From: an uncultured Clostridia bacterium
GTDB lineage: Bacteria; Bacillota; Clostridia; Oscillospirales; Oscillospiraceae
DNA length: 24,480 nucleotides
Reading direction: 5' to 3'
NCBI GenBank assembly: GCA_947169005.1
Contig: CAMVOG010000005.1
Coordinates: 1 to 24,480 of the forward strand
Shown: piece by piece, positions 1 to 6,997 of the stretch
Numbering within the stretch: position 1 is the first letter of the stretch
Layout: each line of letters begins with the position of its first letter
Notes under the pieces: model-generated
Databases searched by the model: none
Told to the model about the DNA's origin: nothing
What the model saw: only the letters and a program-made list of their open reading frames with translations
Program-made: the position numbers and the translations under genes

Positions 1-559
1 TGCGGTGATACACCACGTTGCCCATCTTGTCCGCCTTCCAGGCGTGGATGAAGCAGACGTCGCCATGCAGGGGCAGCTCCAGGATGAAGCGCTTGCCCTT
101 GATGGGATCATCGGCGCTGACGAACTTGTACTGACCGGCCTCGTCATCCCACTCCAGAAGCTGCTTGCCGTCCTGCATGGGGGTGCCGACTCCGGTGGGG
201 GTCAGAATACCGCCGATACCGGCGCCGCCGGCACGGGTCTTCTCGCAGAGGGAGCCCTGGGGCACGAAGGTGATGTTGATCTCCCCGGCCACGACCTTCT
301 CCACGGTCTCGGTATTGTTGCCGATGTGGGAGCAGGTGATGTGCTTGATGCGGTTGGCATGGACCAGACGGCCGATGCCCTGGCCCTTGATGCTGGTGTT
401 GTTGGAGATGATGTTCAGGTCCTTGACGCCCTTATCCATCAGTCCGCCGATCAAGGTCTCGGAAACACCGCAGTTGACGAAGCCGGGCAGCAGGACCGTC
501 ATGCCGTCAAAGCACTTCTCCATGGCCTGCTCGAGGGTTACGACTTTGCTCTTAGCCAA
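1..559 (-). CDS. CoA-transferase subunit A (AtoD-like), 3'-truncated by window edge
   Basis: This is the first 186 codons of a family I CoA-transferase alpha subunit; the gene continues beyond base 1. It would move CoA from a short acyl-CoA donor onto acetoacetate, feeding the thiolase in this locus. The start is TTG at 559-557, because AAAGGAG lies 8 bases upstream and the product then begins MAKSKVVTLEQAMEKCFDGM, as subunit A proteins do. The glycine-rich entry motif (usual form GGFxxxGxP) is changed here to PGFVNCGVSE, so the family is clear but the donor and acceptor are not. Further family blocks include NNTSIKGQGIGRL, CSHIGNNTE, VPQGSLCEKTRAGGAGIGG and HAWKADKMGNVVYHR. It follows the BKACE gene by 22 bases on the same strand, so it is cotranscribed; subunit B is expected just outside the window. 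The role in acetoacetate activation is inferred from context. Confidence 0.88.
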   Translation of the reverse strand, partial: MAKSKVVTLEQAMEKCFDGMTVLLPGFVNCGVSETLIGGLMDKGVKDLNIISNNTSIKGQGIGRLVHANRIKHITCSHIGNNTETVEKVVAGEINITFVPQGSLCEKTRAGGAGIGGILTPTGVGTPMQDGKQLLEWDDEAGQYKFVSADDPIKGKRFILELPLHGDVCFIHAWKADKMGNVVYHR

Positions 560-581
560 TGTTCTGACTCCTTTCGATTTC

Positions 582-1508
582 TTACTCGGTGTAGGTCACC
601 GGATAGGTCTTCTCATCGCGCAGGCAGTGGCGCTTGATTCCCAGCAGCTCGCGGGCCTCTTCCGCCGTGGCGATCTCGCGGCCGGCCAGCTTCGCCAGCT
701 CAACGGCGCGCTCGACCAGCATCTTGTTGGTGGCGATGATCTTGGTGCCGTCGGGCTCCTTGCCATAAAGGATGTTGTCCTCCAGGCCGACGCGGAGACC
801 GTCGCAGCCCAGGGCCAGACCGGCCAGCATCATGGGCATGTGCGCCTTGCCGATTCCGGAGACGGACCAGGTAGCGCCCGCGGGCAGCTTGCCCACCAGG
901 AAAGCCAGGTTCTCCGTGGTGCCGGGCATGGAGCCGCCGACGCCCATGATGAACTGGATGTGGGGGGGCTGGGGGATGCCGTGCTTATTGACATAGTACA
1001 TAACGGAGTCGATATGACCGGTGTCAAAGACCTCGAACTCGGGCTTGATGTCATACTTGACGACCTCGTCGGACAGCTTGTTCAGGAAGCGGGGGCTGTT
1101 CTCGAAGATATAGCTGTTGGCCCAGTTGAGGGTGTTGGGGTCGAAGGAGCACATCTCGGGACGGAGAGCGCCCAGATGCTGCAGGCGCTTGAAGTCCTCA
1201 TACTCGCCGCCGGAGGTGGTGAGGTTGATGATGATGTCCACGCCCGCCTTCTTGCAGGCCTCGCGGGTCATCTCGACAGCCGCGGTAAAGGCCTTGAGGC
1301 TCATGGACTTGTAGCCGATCTGCAGCTCGCCGTTGACTTCCTTATCCTCGCGGACGTGGATGTGGGCGATGGAGGCGCCAGCCTTGGCGCACTCGACGAT
1401 CTGCTCAGCCAGCTCCTCAGCGGTATAAGGAACGGTGGGAGCCTGGGCCTTCTTGGTGCCGGCGCCGCAGAGGCAGACCTGGATCATAACTTTATTGGAC
1501 TTGGCCAT
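582..1508 (-). CDS. BKACE-family (DUF849) beta-keto acid cleavage enzyme, probable triacetate acetoacetate-lyase
   Basis: A 308-residue beta-keto acid cleavage enzyme of the same fold as 3-keto-5-aminohexanoate cleavage enzyme (Kce). These TIM-barrel zinc enzymes condense a 3-oxo acid with acetyl-CoA and split it into acetoacetate plus a new acyl-CoA. Visible hallmarks are the zinc pair in AHIHVR (H49, H51), the substrate-carboxylate region NLTTSGGEYED, MGVGGSMPGTTENL, and the third zinc ligand E243 in GLRVGLEDN. Length is normal. The start ATG has AAGGAAG upstream. In this locus the fitting substrate is triacetate (3,5-dioxohexanoate), giving acetoacetate and acetoacetyl-CoA, which corresponds to the TAL step of the known phloroglucinol pathway. 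Lysine fermentation, the usual Kce context, is unlikely because none of its aminomutase or dehydrogenase genes are present. Family is near certain; substrate is inferred from neighbours. Confidence 0.9.
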   Translation of the reverse strand: MAKSNKVMIQVCLCGAGTKKAQAPTVPYTAEELAEQIVECAKAGASIAHIHVREDKEVNGELQIGYKSMSLKAFTAAVEMTREACKKAGVDIIINLTTSGGEYEDFKRLQHLGALRPEMCSFDPNTLNWANSYIFENSPRFLNKLSDEVVKYDIKPEFEVFDTGHIDSVMYYVNKHGIPQPPHIQFIMGVGGSMPGTTENLAFLVGKLPAGATWSVSGIGKAHMPMMLAGLALGCDGLRVGLEDNILYGKEPDGTKIIATNKMLVERAVELAKLAGREIATAEEARELLGIKRHCLRDEKTYPVTYTE

Positions 1509-1576
1509 GGGTATTACTTCCTTTCTGAAGGCCCGGGAACGGGCCGGTTGATTAAGATGGCGGGGTCGCGCCTTTT

Positions 1577-1703
1577 CATTTCATCTTTCATCTTTTCATC
1601 TTTACTATTTTATCGTTCCGGATTTGAATCCGGAAAGATAAAATAAAGTTCAAAAGTCAAAAAGCCAAAGATTAAAGATTGAAGATCAAAGATTAAAGAT
1701 CAA
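1577..1703. repeat. Intergenic heptamer arrays flanking a 19-bp-arm hairpin
   Basis: The 227-base gap between the BKACE and dehydrogenase genes is AT-rich, unlike its surroundings. GAT recurs at 1670, 1677, 1684, 1691 and 1698, an exact 7-bp period of the form AAAGATN. On the other side CAT recurs at 1577, 1582, 1589 and 1597, the approximate complement of that array. Between them lies a hairpin with arms 1606-1624 and 1627-1645, one mismatch and a 2-base loop. The whole stretch could therefore fold as one large structure. It lies inside an apparent operon and could set a differential expression step or carry partial termination; neither is shown. Confidence 0.75.
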
Positions 1704-1735
1704 AACCGGAATGGATCGCTGTAATGGCGCGAGCC

Positions 1736-2701
1736 TTACACCGGGTCCTCCATGAACTTCTTGGTGAGGCGGAAGACCTCAAAGAGCTGCTTGTCTCTCT
1801 TGGCCTTCAGCTCGTCGATGTCCTTGCCGGTGTAATCATAGAAGCCCTTGCCGGTCTTGATGCCCAGCTCGCCGGCCTCGATCTTCTCGGCCAGGACCTT
1901 CGGCATTTCGTCGCCGTGCTCGGGCATGGTGTAGCTCTTATTCTTGTAGTTGTTGGCGGTCATATCCAGGCCGCCGAAATCGGCGCGCTTGAGGAGGCCC
2001 AGCACGCAGGCTCTCGGAATGAAGGAAGCCTTGGCGGCCAGGTCAATAGCCTCGGCGTCGCAGTAGCCGTTATCCAGCAGATAGAAGACCTCGCGGTTCA
2101 GGCACTGCTGCAGACGGTTGACGATATAGCCCTTGATAAACTTCTTCATCAGAACGGCGGTCTTGCCGCACTTTTTCAGCAGGGCCACGGCCACATCGGC
2201 AAACTCCTGGGGAGCCTGCTCGCTCTTGACGACCTCCACCAGGGGGATCACATGAGGAGGAGCGTACCAGTGGCAGATGATCATCTGGGGCAGCAGCTTC
2301 TCGGGCACCACCTCAAAGATGTTCATGGCGGAGGTGTTGGAAGCGATGATGACGTCGGTGGGCACGCAGGCGGCCAGCTGCTCATAAAGAGCGGCCTTGG
2401 CGTCACGGTTCTCGACGATGGTCTCCTGGATCATGTCGGCCCCGGCGACGGCTTCCTCAACCGTCATGGCGAAGTGGATACGGTTGAAGATCACGTCCAC
2501 ATCCTCGGGCTTGATCTCGCCCTCCTCGGCGAAGGTCTCCAGCTGAGCCTTCAGAGAGGCGATGGCCTTGTTGCGGGTGTTCTCGGAGCGGGTCCACATA
2601 GTGACCTCGCAGCCGCCCATGGCGTAGGTCTGGGCGATGCCGGGGCCCATGGTGCCGGCGCCGAGGACCGCGATCTTCTTGATATCGGCAAGCGTTTTCA
2701 T
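1736..2701 (-). CDS. 3-hydroxyacyl-CoA dehydrogenase-family NAD enzyme, probable 3-hydroxy-5-oxohexanoate dehydrogenase
   Basis: A 321-residue short 3-hydroxyacyl-CoA dehydrogenase/lambda-crystallin type protein. The N-terminal Rossmann motif is IAVLGAGTMGPGIA (residues 10-23), followed by SNTSA (121-125) and a catalytic segment CHWYAPPHVIPLVEVV in which H144 and E156 keep the 12-residue spacing of the family's His-Glu dyad. The C-terminal helical domain ends with KTGKGFYDYTGK. I start at ATG 2701 rather than at the ATG nine codons upstream, because GAAGAAGG lies 10 bases before 2701 whereas the upstream ATG abuts a 14-bp hairpin and has no ribosome site. In the phloroglucinol route this family supplies the NAD-dependent oxidation of 3-hydroxy-5-oxohexanoate to triacetate (HOHD). 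An ordinary 3-hydroxybutyryl-CoA dehydrogenase role is the alternative; the changed YAPPH sequence and the gene order favour a free-acid substrate. Confidence 0.87.
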   Translation of the reverse strand: MKTLADIKKIAVLGAGTMGPGIAQTYAMGGCEVTMWTRSENTRNKAIASLKAQLETFAEEGEIKPEDVDVIFNRIHFAMTVEEAVAGADMIQETIVENRDAKAALYEQLAACVPTDVIIASNTSAMNIFEVVPEKLLPQMIICHWYAPPHVIPLVEVVKSEQAPQEFADVAVALLKKCGKTAVLMKKFIKGYIVNRLQQCLNREVFYLLDNGYCDAEAIDLAAKASFIPRACVLGLLKRADFGGLDMTANNYKNKSYTMPEHGDEMPKVLAEKIEAGELGIKTGKGFYDYTGKDIDELKAKRDKQLFEVFRLTKKFMEDPV

Positions 2702-2729
2702 GCTCAATTTACCTTCTTCTTTTTTCATT

Positions 2730-2762
2730 CACTTCCCCCGCGGACAGACCGCGGGGGAAGTG
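2730..2762. other. Perfect 14-bp intergenic hairpin within the operon
   Basis: Arms CACTTCCCCCGCGG (2730-2743) and its complement (2749-2762) enclose the loop ACAGA. It lies between the cyclase stop and the dehydrogenase start. In the direction of transcription the stem is followed by A-rich sequence rather than a T run, so it is not a canonical intrinsic terminator. It may be an mRNA processing or stability element, or may mask the upstream non-used ATG of the next gene. Confidence 0.7.
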
Positions 2763-2795
2763 TAAGGGGTTGCTGAAAGTTCCCTCAGGCGGGAA

Positions 2796-3731
2796 TTACC
2801 ACTTGGTGCCCTCTTCCCAGGCGACGAGACGGACCATGCCGCCGTCGGCAGCCTCGCAGCGGAAGGGGAAGGCCGCGATGGTCATGCGCTTGCCGGTGAC
2901 CTGGTCAATGTCGCCGCCGGCGTTCTCGATGGCCATGAGGCCGTGCTGACCGAAGAGACGATGGCAGGGCTCGTAGTCGGGATAATCGACGTCGATGTCG
3001 CGGCCGGTGGCCAGCTTGTAGTTGTTGTAGAGCCAGGGCATCTGCTCCTTGCAGGGGCAATGCCACACGCAGGAGTCAGAGGCGCCGTAGGTGCCGGCGA
3101 TGGCCTTGATCTTCTTCTCATACATCAGCCAGTAGGCCAGCTCGGGGCCGTTGCCGGGATAGTAGTTGAAGTACTTGTCGTTGTTCTTTCTCCAATAACG
3201 ATGGAAGCCGGTGTTCAGCACGACGAAGTCGTTGGGGCGGATCTCCAGGCCGTCCTTATCCAGGGCCTTCTGCACGTCCTCGGGGGTGATGATGTGCCAG
3301 ATGGCGCCCTTCTTGCCGGGGACCTCCGCGTCGGGGCCCATCTTGGCCGGGTCGCCGCCGGCTCTGTTGAAGGCCTCTTCAAACTCATCGTACATCCAGG
3401 TCAGGTCCACGATGACGCCGGAGCCGATGGCATGCTCCAGGCGCATCTCAGCCAGGGTGTAGCCGTAACGCTCACGATCGACCTCTTCCTCATGCAGAGT
3501 GTGGTTGGGGGCGTCGCAGTGGGTGGCGGCATGCAGGGTGCCGGTGTAGGTGTTGGTGCGCTTGTGGAAACGCTCCAGATACTGGCCGCGGGGGAAGTTC
3601 AGGTCAGAGCGGGCGCCGGGGAAGGGCCACAGGGGCGTGTCCCAGCCCCAGGGCTGGCTGAGGTCCCAGATCTTGGGCATCTTGTCGGTCTCCAGATAGA
3701 GCTTGCTCTTGTCAAGGGGCATGTAAGCCAT
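2796..3731 (-). CDS. Cyclase-family metal-dependent hydrolase, probable dihydrophloroglucinol cyclohydrolase
   Basis: A 311-residue member of the cyclase/kynurenine-formamidase-like family (PF04199). The metal-binding signature, usually HxGTHxDxPxH, appears as HAATHCDAPNH at residues 67-77 (H67, H71, D73, H77). Other blocks are WDLSQPWGWDTPLWPF near the N terminus and GTYGASDSCVWHCP in the middle. The protein is longer than kynurenine formamidase. In anaerobic phloroglucinol degradation an enzyme of this family hydrolyses dihydrophloroglucinol to 3-hydroxy-5-oxohexanoate (DPGC), which suits its place at the head of this operon. The ATG has AGGAGG 8 bases upstream, and a MerR-type promoter lies about 50 bases further up. 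No tryptophan catabolic gene is nearby, which argues against formamidase. Family is certain; substrate is inferred from context. Confidence 0.9.
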   Translation of the reverse strand: MAYMPLDKSKLYLETDKMPKIWDLSQPWGWDTPLWPFPGARSDLNFPRGQYLERFHKRTNTYTGTLHAATHCDAPNHTLHEEEVDRERYGYTLAEMRLEHAIGSGVIVDLTWMYDEFEEAFNRAGGDPAKMGPDAEVPGKKGAIWHIITPEDVQKALDKDGLEIRPNDFVVLNTGFHRYWRKNNDKYFNYYPGNGPELAYWLMYEKKIKAIAGTYGASDSCVWHCPCKEQMPWLYNNYKLATGRDIDVDYPDYEPCHRLFGQHGLMAIENAGGDIDQVTGKRMTIAAFPFRCEAADGGMVRLVAWEEGTKW

Positions 3732-3777
3732 GATTATATCCTCCTAAAAAATAATTTTTGAGATAGGTCCTATACTC

Positions 3778-3808
3778 ATTAAACACCTTGGAACAATTCC
3801 AAGGTCAA
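3778..3808 (-). promoter_or_regulatory. MerR-type promoter with operator in a 19-bp spacer (cyclase operon)
   Basis: Reading the minus strand, TTGACC (3808-3803) and TTTAAT (3783-3778) are separated by exactly 19 bp. The spacer is filled by the palindrome CCTTGGAACAATTCCAAGG (3786-3804), with 8-bp perfect arms and a 3-base centre. An overlong 19-bp spacer with an internal dyad is the known architecture of promoters that MerR proteins activate by DNA distortion. It drives the cyclase gene with a leader of about 40 bases. The divergent merR-like gene begins 98 bases away. The same element occurs upstream of the thiolase gene. Confidence 0.82.
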
Positions 3809-3827
3809 GTCTTTTTCCGAAAATTTG

Positions 3828-3856
3828 TTGAATTTTGTTCCGCGTTTGTATATAAT
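3828..3856 (+). promoter_or_regulatory. Probable sigma-A promoter of the MerR-family gene
   Basis: TTGAAT (3828-3833) and a perfect TATAAT (3851-3856) are spaced by 17 bp. They read towards the regulator, whose TTG start lies 50 bases downstream. The normal spacing contrasts with the 19-bp spacer of the divergent promoter, suggesting basal expression of the regulator. Confidence 0.7.
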
Positions 3857-3876
3857 GGAATCGCTTAAGCGTTTCC
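3857..3876. promoter_or_regulatory. Palindromic operator candidate at the regulator's transcription start
   Basis: GGAATCGCTTAAGCGTTTCC is a 20-bp inverted repeat with one mismatched pair and a perfect CGCTTAAGCG core. It begins directly after the -10 box, so a bound protein would block transcription of the regulator. The sequence is unrelated to the MerR-type dyad, so a second regulator is implied; it has weak similarity to a CcpA cre site. The assignment is an inference from position and symmetry. Confidence 0.5.
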
Positions 3877-3905
3877 AAAGCCCTGCGAACGGGAGGTAAG
3901 GATAA

Positions 3906-4724
3906 TTGCAGTATAAAATCGGAGACGTGGCCCGCATTCTCGGCATCTCTACGGATTTGATCCGCTATTATGAAAAGAAGGGCGTGGTCACGCCTGTCAA
4001 GGATAAAAGCAACGATTACCGCTATTACGACACCTGGGATATCAACTATCTGATCGACTGCCTTTGGTTCAAGAACTTCGGCTATAATATCGACCACATC
4101 GCCGATATGGTGACGGATTTTTCCAGGGATCAGCTTCTGGACGATCTGGACGCGAAGGCAGATGAAATCGAAGAAAACGTCCGCCGCCAGTCCCTCCTGC
4201 TGCGCCGCATCCGGGAGCATCGGGAGGAGGTGGCCGCCGTGAAGGCCCAGGTAGGCGTCTGCGACATTCGCAGCAGCCCGGCCATCGCCTATTATCTCAA
4301 CCGCTTCAACCAGGCCTATGATTCCTCGGCGGCCCTGAGCCAGACAAACCAGCAGTGGCTGAAATACATGCCGCTGACCAAGCGCCACTTTGAGATCAAC
4401 TGGGACGAGGTGGCCGGCGGCGGCGAGGGCTACGCCTGGGGCTTCTCCCTGGACATGTCCTACGCGGAGGAGCTGGGCGTTCCGCTGGAGCCGCCTATCG
4501 TAACGCTCCCCTCTCAGCTCAGCATCCACAGCGCCTTCAAAAGCTCCGGGAAGGACGCCTTCACGCCCCATCACATCGACTTTATGATCGACTACGCCGA
4601 GGCCAACGGGCTGGAGATCTTCGGCAGCGTGCGCGGCAACTTAGTGTGCAGCGTCGTGGAGGAGGGCCAGCTCACCGGTTACTTCGAGGTGTGGATGCCC
4701 ATAGACCCCTACCCTGCCAACTAA
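3906..4724 (+). CDS. MerR-family transcriptional regulator with large C-terminal effector domain
   Basis: A 272-residue regulator. Residues 1-70 form the MerR winged helix-turn-helix (YKIGDVARILGISTDLIRYYEKKG, then a wing ending NDYRYYD), and residues 75-115 are the dimerising coiled coil. The remaining ~150 residues resemble the ligand-binding part of BmrR/GyrI-type regulators and could bind an aromatic effector such as phloroglucinol or pyrogallol. There is no cysteine cluster typical of metal sensors. The start is TTG at 3906: GGAGG lies about 10 bases upstream and the HTH begins at once. It stands divergent from the cyclase operon and convergent with the reductase gene, between two promoters that carry a shared MerR-type dyad, so it is the obvious activator of both. 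Effector identity is not visible from the sequence. Confidence 0.9.
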   Translation: MQYKIGDVARILGISTDLIRYYEKKGVVTPVKDKSNDYRYYDTWDINYLIDCLWFKNFGYNIDHIADMVTDFSRDQLLDDLDAKADEIEENVRRQSLLLRRIREHREEVAAVKAQVGVCDIRSSPAIAYYLNRFNQAYDSSAALSQTNQQWLKYMPLTKRHFEINWDEVAGGGEGYAWGFSLDMSYAEELGVPLEPPIVTLPSQLSIHSAFKSSGKDAFTPHHIDFMIDYAEANGLEIFGSVRGNLVCSVVEEGQLTGYFEVWMPIDPYPAN

Positions 4725-4746
4725 AGCGATTATGCCCGATTCAACG

Positions 4747-4786
4747 AACTCCGAGCCATGCCAGGGCGTGGCTCGGAGTTGTTTTC
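4747..4786. terminator. Bidirectional intrinsic terminator between convergent genes
   Basis: A 12-bp perfect stem AACTCCGAGCCA (4747-4758) / TGGCTCGGAGTT (4769-4780) with a 10-base loop, followed by GTTTTC on the + strand. It sits between the stop of the MerR-type gene and the stop of the convergent reductase gene and can serve both. Confidence 0.85.
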
Positions 4787-4793
4787 ATGTTGA

Positions 4794-5600
4794 TCAGCCG
4801 ATCGCGGTCAGGCCGCCATCGGGATAGAGGATGTTGCCGGTGAGGAAGTCGGAGGCGGGAGCAGCCAGGAACAGAGCGGTACCCACGCAGTCGTCCGGAT
4901 CGGACATACGGCGCATGGGCAGGTTGGCAGCCTGTCTGGCCAGGTACTCGTCGACGGTGATGTTGGCTTCCTTGGCGCGCATCTCAAAGACCTTGGTCAT
5001 CATGGGGGTCTTCATGATGTTGGGGCCGAAGGCGTTGACGGTGATGCCGTAGGGGCCGAACTCGGAGGCGAGCTGCTTGGTGAGCATGTCCACAGCGCCC
5101 TTGGCCGCGCAGTAAGCGGCGTTGCCGGGGCCCTTGGTGGCGATCTTGCCGCGCACGGAGGTGACGTTCACGATCTTGCCGTAGCCGTTCTCCTTCATGT
5201 ACTTGCCGAAGTGCTTGCAGGTCATGAGGATGGAGGCGACGTCGTCATGCATGACCATGTCGAACTCGTCCATGGGGAACTCGAGAGCAGGATGCTTCTT
5301 GTTGACGCCCTGGCTGTTCACCAGGATGTCGATGCGGCCAAAGTCCTTGTTGGCCTGCTCGGCGACGGCAGCGACCTGGTCTTCCTTGCCGGCGTCCATA
5401 ACGTAGTACTTGAACTCCTTGCCGGTAGCGGCCTTGAGCTCCTCGCAGGCAGCCTGCAGCTTGCTCTCGGTACGGGAGGCGATGCAGACGTTGGCGCCCG
5501 CCACGGCAAAAGCCTCGGCGACCAGCTTGCCCAGACCGCCGGCGCCGCCGACGACCATGGCGTTCTTACCAGTGAGATCAAACAGTTTCGCGAAATCCAT
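4794..5600 (-). CDS. Short-chain dehydrogenase/reductase, probable phloroglucinol reductase
   Basis: A 268-residue classical SDR. The cofactor motif is VVGGAGGLG (residues 16-24, the TGxxxGxG equivalent), then NSQG (95-98), catalytic S148 in NVTSVRG, and Y163/K167 in YCAAK. The end carries the usual LTGNILYPDGG. The residue after the second beta strand region is ASRTESK, with an arginine suggesting NADP(H) use. Anaerobic phloroglucinol reductases are NADPH-dependent SDRs that reduce phloroglucinol to dihydrophloroglucinol, which fits the neighbouring ring-opening hydrolase and transhydroxylase. The ATG has AAAGGAGAT about 9 bases upstream. It lies 85 bases after the thiolase stop on the same strand, with no terminator between, so the two are probably cotranscribed from the thiolase promoter. 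Generic sugar or ketone reductase activity is the fallback call. Confidence 0.88.
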   Translation of the reverse strand: MDFAKLFDLTGKNAMVVGGAGGLGKLVAEAFAVAGANVCIASRTESKLQAACEELKAATGKEFKYYVMDAGKEDQVAAVAEQANKDFGRIDILVNSQGVNKKHPALEFPMDEFDMVMHDDVASILMTCKHFGKYMKENGYGKIVNVTSVRGKIATKGPGNAAYCAAKGAVDMLTKQLASEFGPYGITVNAFGPNIMKTPMMTKVFEMRAKEANITVDEYLARQAANLPMRRMSDPDDCVGTALFLAAPASDFLTGNILYPDGGLTAIG

Positions 5601-5652
5601 AATGATCTATCTCCTTTATTAAAATAATTAACATATTAAGGCATTAGGAATG

Positions 5653-5687
5653 CTGTTCCCTGTGCCCTGTTACCTGAGCCCTGAATC
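5653..5687. repeat. Heptamer array CTGNNCC, five units
   Basis: CTGTTCC, CTGTGCC, CTGTTAC, CTGAGCC and CTGAATC follow each other without gaps, an exact 7-bp period. The last unit includes part of the thiolase stop codon. It fills the thiolase-reductase gap and belongs to the family of period-7 tracts in this window. Confidence 0.8.
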
Positions 5688-6933
5688 ACTCGCAGAGCTC
5701 GATGACCGTGGCCTGGCCCATGCCGCCCGCGATGCAGAGGGTGGCGAGGCCGTACTTGACGTGTCTGCGTCTCATTTCATAGAGCAGGGTCACGATGATG
5801 CGGCTGCCGGAGGATCCGACGGGGTGGCCAAGGGCGACGGCGCCGCCGTTGACGTTGATGATGTCCATCTTGTCTTCCCAGCCGAGCTGCTTGATGCAGC
5901 CGAGAGCCTGGGCGGCAAAGGCCTCGTTCAGCTCGATGAGGCCGATATCGTCGATGGTGAGGCCGGCGCTCTTGAGAGCCTTGGGCACGGCGTAGACGGG
6001 GCCGAGACCCATCAGCTTGGGATCGCAGCCGGCGGTGCCCATGCCGATGATGCGGGCCAGGGGCTTCATGCCCAGCTCCTGGGCCTTCTCCTCGCTCATG
6101 ATCAGCAGAGCGGAGGCGCCGTCGTTGCGGCCGGAGGAGGAAGCGGCGGTGACGGTGCCGGTGAGGGCGCTGTCGTTATACAGCTTGCCGTCCGCATCCT
6201 TCTTGATGTTGAAGACGGGCTTCAGCTTGGCCATCTTCTCAAGATTGGTGTCGCGGCGGGGGAACTCGTCGGTATCAAAAACGATGGGGTCCTTCTTGCG
6301 GCCCTGGGGCACGATGACGGGGACGATCTCTTCCTTGAACTTGCCCGCGTCGATGGCGGCGATGGCCTTGTGCTGGCTCTCCAGGGAGAACTTGTCCTGC
6401 TCCTCGCGGGTGATGCCCAGGGTCTGGGCGATGTTCTCGGCGGTGGCGCCCATGTTGGAGCGGCCGGACATCTCCTGGGGCTGGCTGCGGAACTGGCCCT
6501 CGGTCAGGGCGTCCACGAACTCGGTGTTGCCAGTGCCCACGCCCCAGCGGGCGTTGCGGACGTAGAATACGGCGTTGGACATGCTCTCGGTACCGCCGGC
6601 GATGACGACGTCGGTGTTGCCGCACATGACGCTCATCACGGCGTTCTGCACGGCGGTCATGCCGGAAGCGCACTGGCGCATAACGGTATAGGCGGAGGTG
6701 GTTTCGGGGATGCCGACCTTCAGGGCGGCCACGCGGGCGATATTGGGCTCGTCAGAGGTCTGACGACACTGGCCCAGGATGACCTCGTCGATCTCCTTGG
6801 GATTGATCTTGCTTCTGTCCAGGATGCCCTGCAGGACAACACAGGCCAGATCGTAGGCGCTCATCGGCTTGAGACCGCCGCCCATAGAGCCCACCGCGGT
6901 ACGGTAGGCTTCAACAATTACCGCATTACGCAT
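5686..6933 (-). CDS. Acetyl-CoA acetyltransferase (thiolase)
   Basis: A 415-residue thiolase, slightly longer than the usual ~390. The nucleophile is C88 in MRQCASGM, with AGGTESMS, GRNDGASALL, NEAFAAQ, H370 in ALGHPVGSSG and the second active cysteine C400 in CIAGGMG. It would cleave acetoacetyl-CoA with CoA to two acetyl-CoA, or run the reverse towards butyrate. The context (BKACE plus CoA-transferase that generate two acetoacetyl units per triacetate) favours the degradative direction. The ATG has AAGGAG 11 bases upstream. It is the first gene of the thiolase-reductase operon and is preceded by a MerR-type promoter matching that of the cyclase operon, so both operons should be induced together. 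No odd active-site change was seen. Confidence 0.95.
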   Translation of the reverse strand: MRNAVIVEAYRTAVGSMGGGLKPMSAYDLACVVLQGILDRSKINPKEIDEVILGQCRQTSDEPNIARVAALKVGIPETTSAYTVMRQCASGMTAVQNAVMSVMCGNTDVVIAGGTESMSNAVFYVRNARWGVGTGNTEFVDALTEGQFRSQPQEMSGRSNMGATAENIAQTLGITREEQDKFSLESQHKAIAAIDAGKFKEEIVPVIVPQGRKKDPIVFDTDEFPRRDTNLEKMAKLKPVFNIKKDADGKLYNDSALTGTVTAASSSGRNDGASALLIMSEEKAQELGMKPLARIIGMGTAGCDPKLMGLGPVYAVPKALKSAGLTIDDIGLIELNEAFAAQALGCIKQLGWEDKMDIINVNGGAVALGHPVGSSGSRIIVTLLYEMRRRHVKYGLATLCIAGGMGQATVIELCE

Positions 6934-6997
6934 CGTATCTCTTCTCCTTAACTATTCTGTAAGATCGGTGCGGGGTCCTCCCCTGTCCACCATGCTT

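Noticed and set aside
582..1508. Lysine-fermentation Kce
   Set aside because: No lysine aminomutase, kdd or kal genes nearby; the local gene set matches triacetate cleavage better.
165..1646. A 493-codon + strand open frame across the BKACE and CoA-transferase genes
   Set aside because: Shadow of two clear minus-strand genes; low-complexity translation without family motifs.
2730..2762. Intrinsic terminator
   Set aside because: No T tract follows the stem on either strand, and the genes on both sides belong to one pathway.
2796..3731. Kynurenine formamidase or other tryptophan-pathway cyclase
   Set aside because: Family fold fits, but neighbouring genes belong to ring reduction and beta-keto acid cleavage, not tryptophan breakdown.
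3862..3871. CGCTTAAGCG as a restriction or chance palindrome only
   Set aside because: Rejected as mere chance, because the symmetry extends to 20 bp and abuts a promoter -10; kept as an operator candidate with modest confidence.
4794..6933. Reductase and thiolase as part of a polyhydroxybutyrate locus (PhaA-PhaB)
   Set aside because: No synthase gene, the reductase is not PhaB-like in context, and its neighbours handle phloroglucinol-type chemistry.
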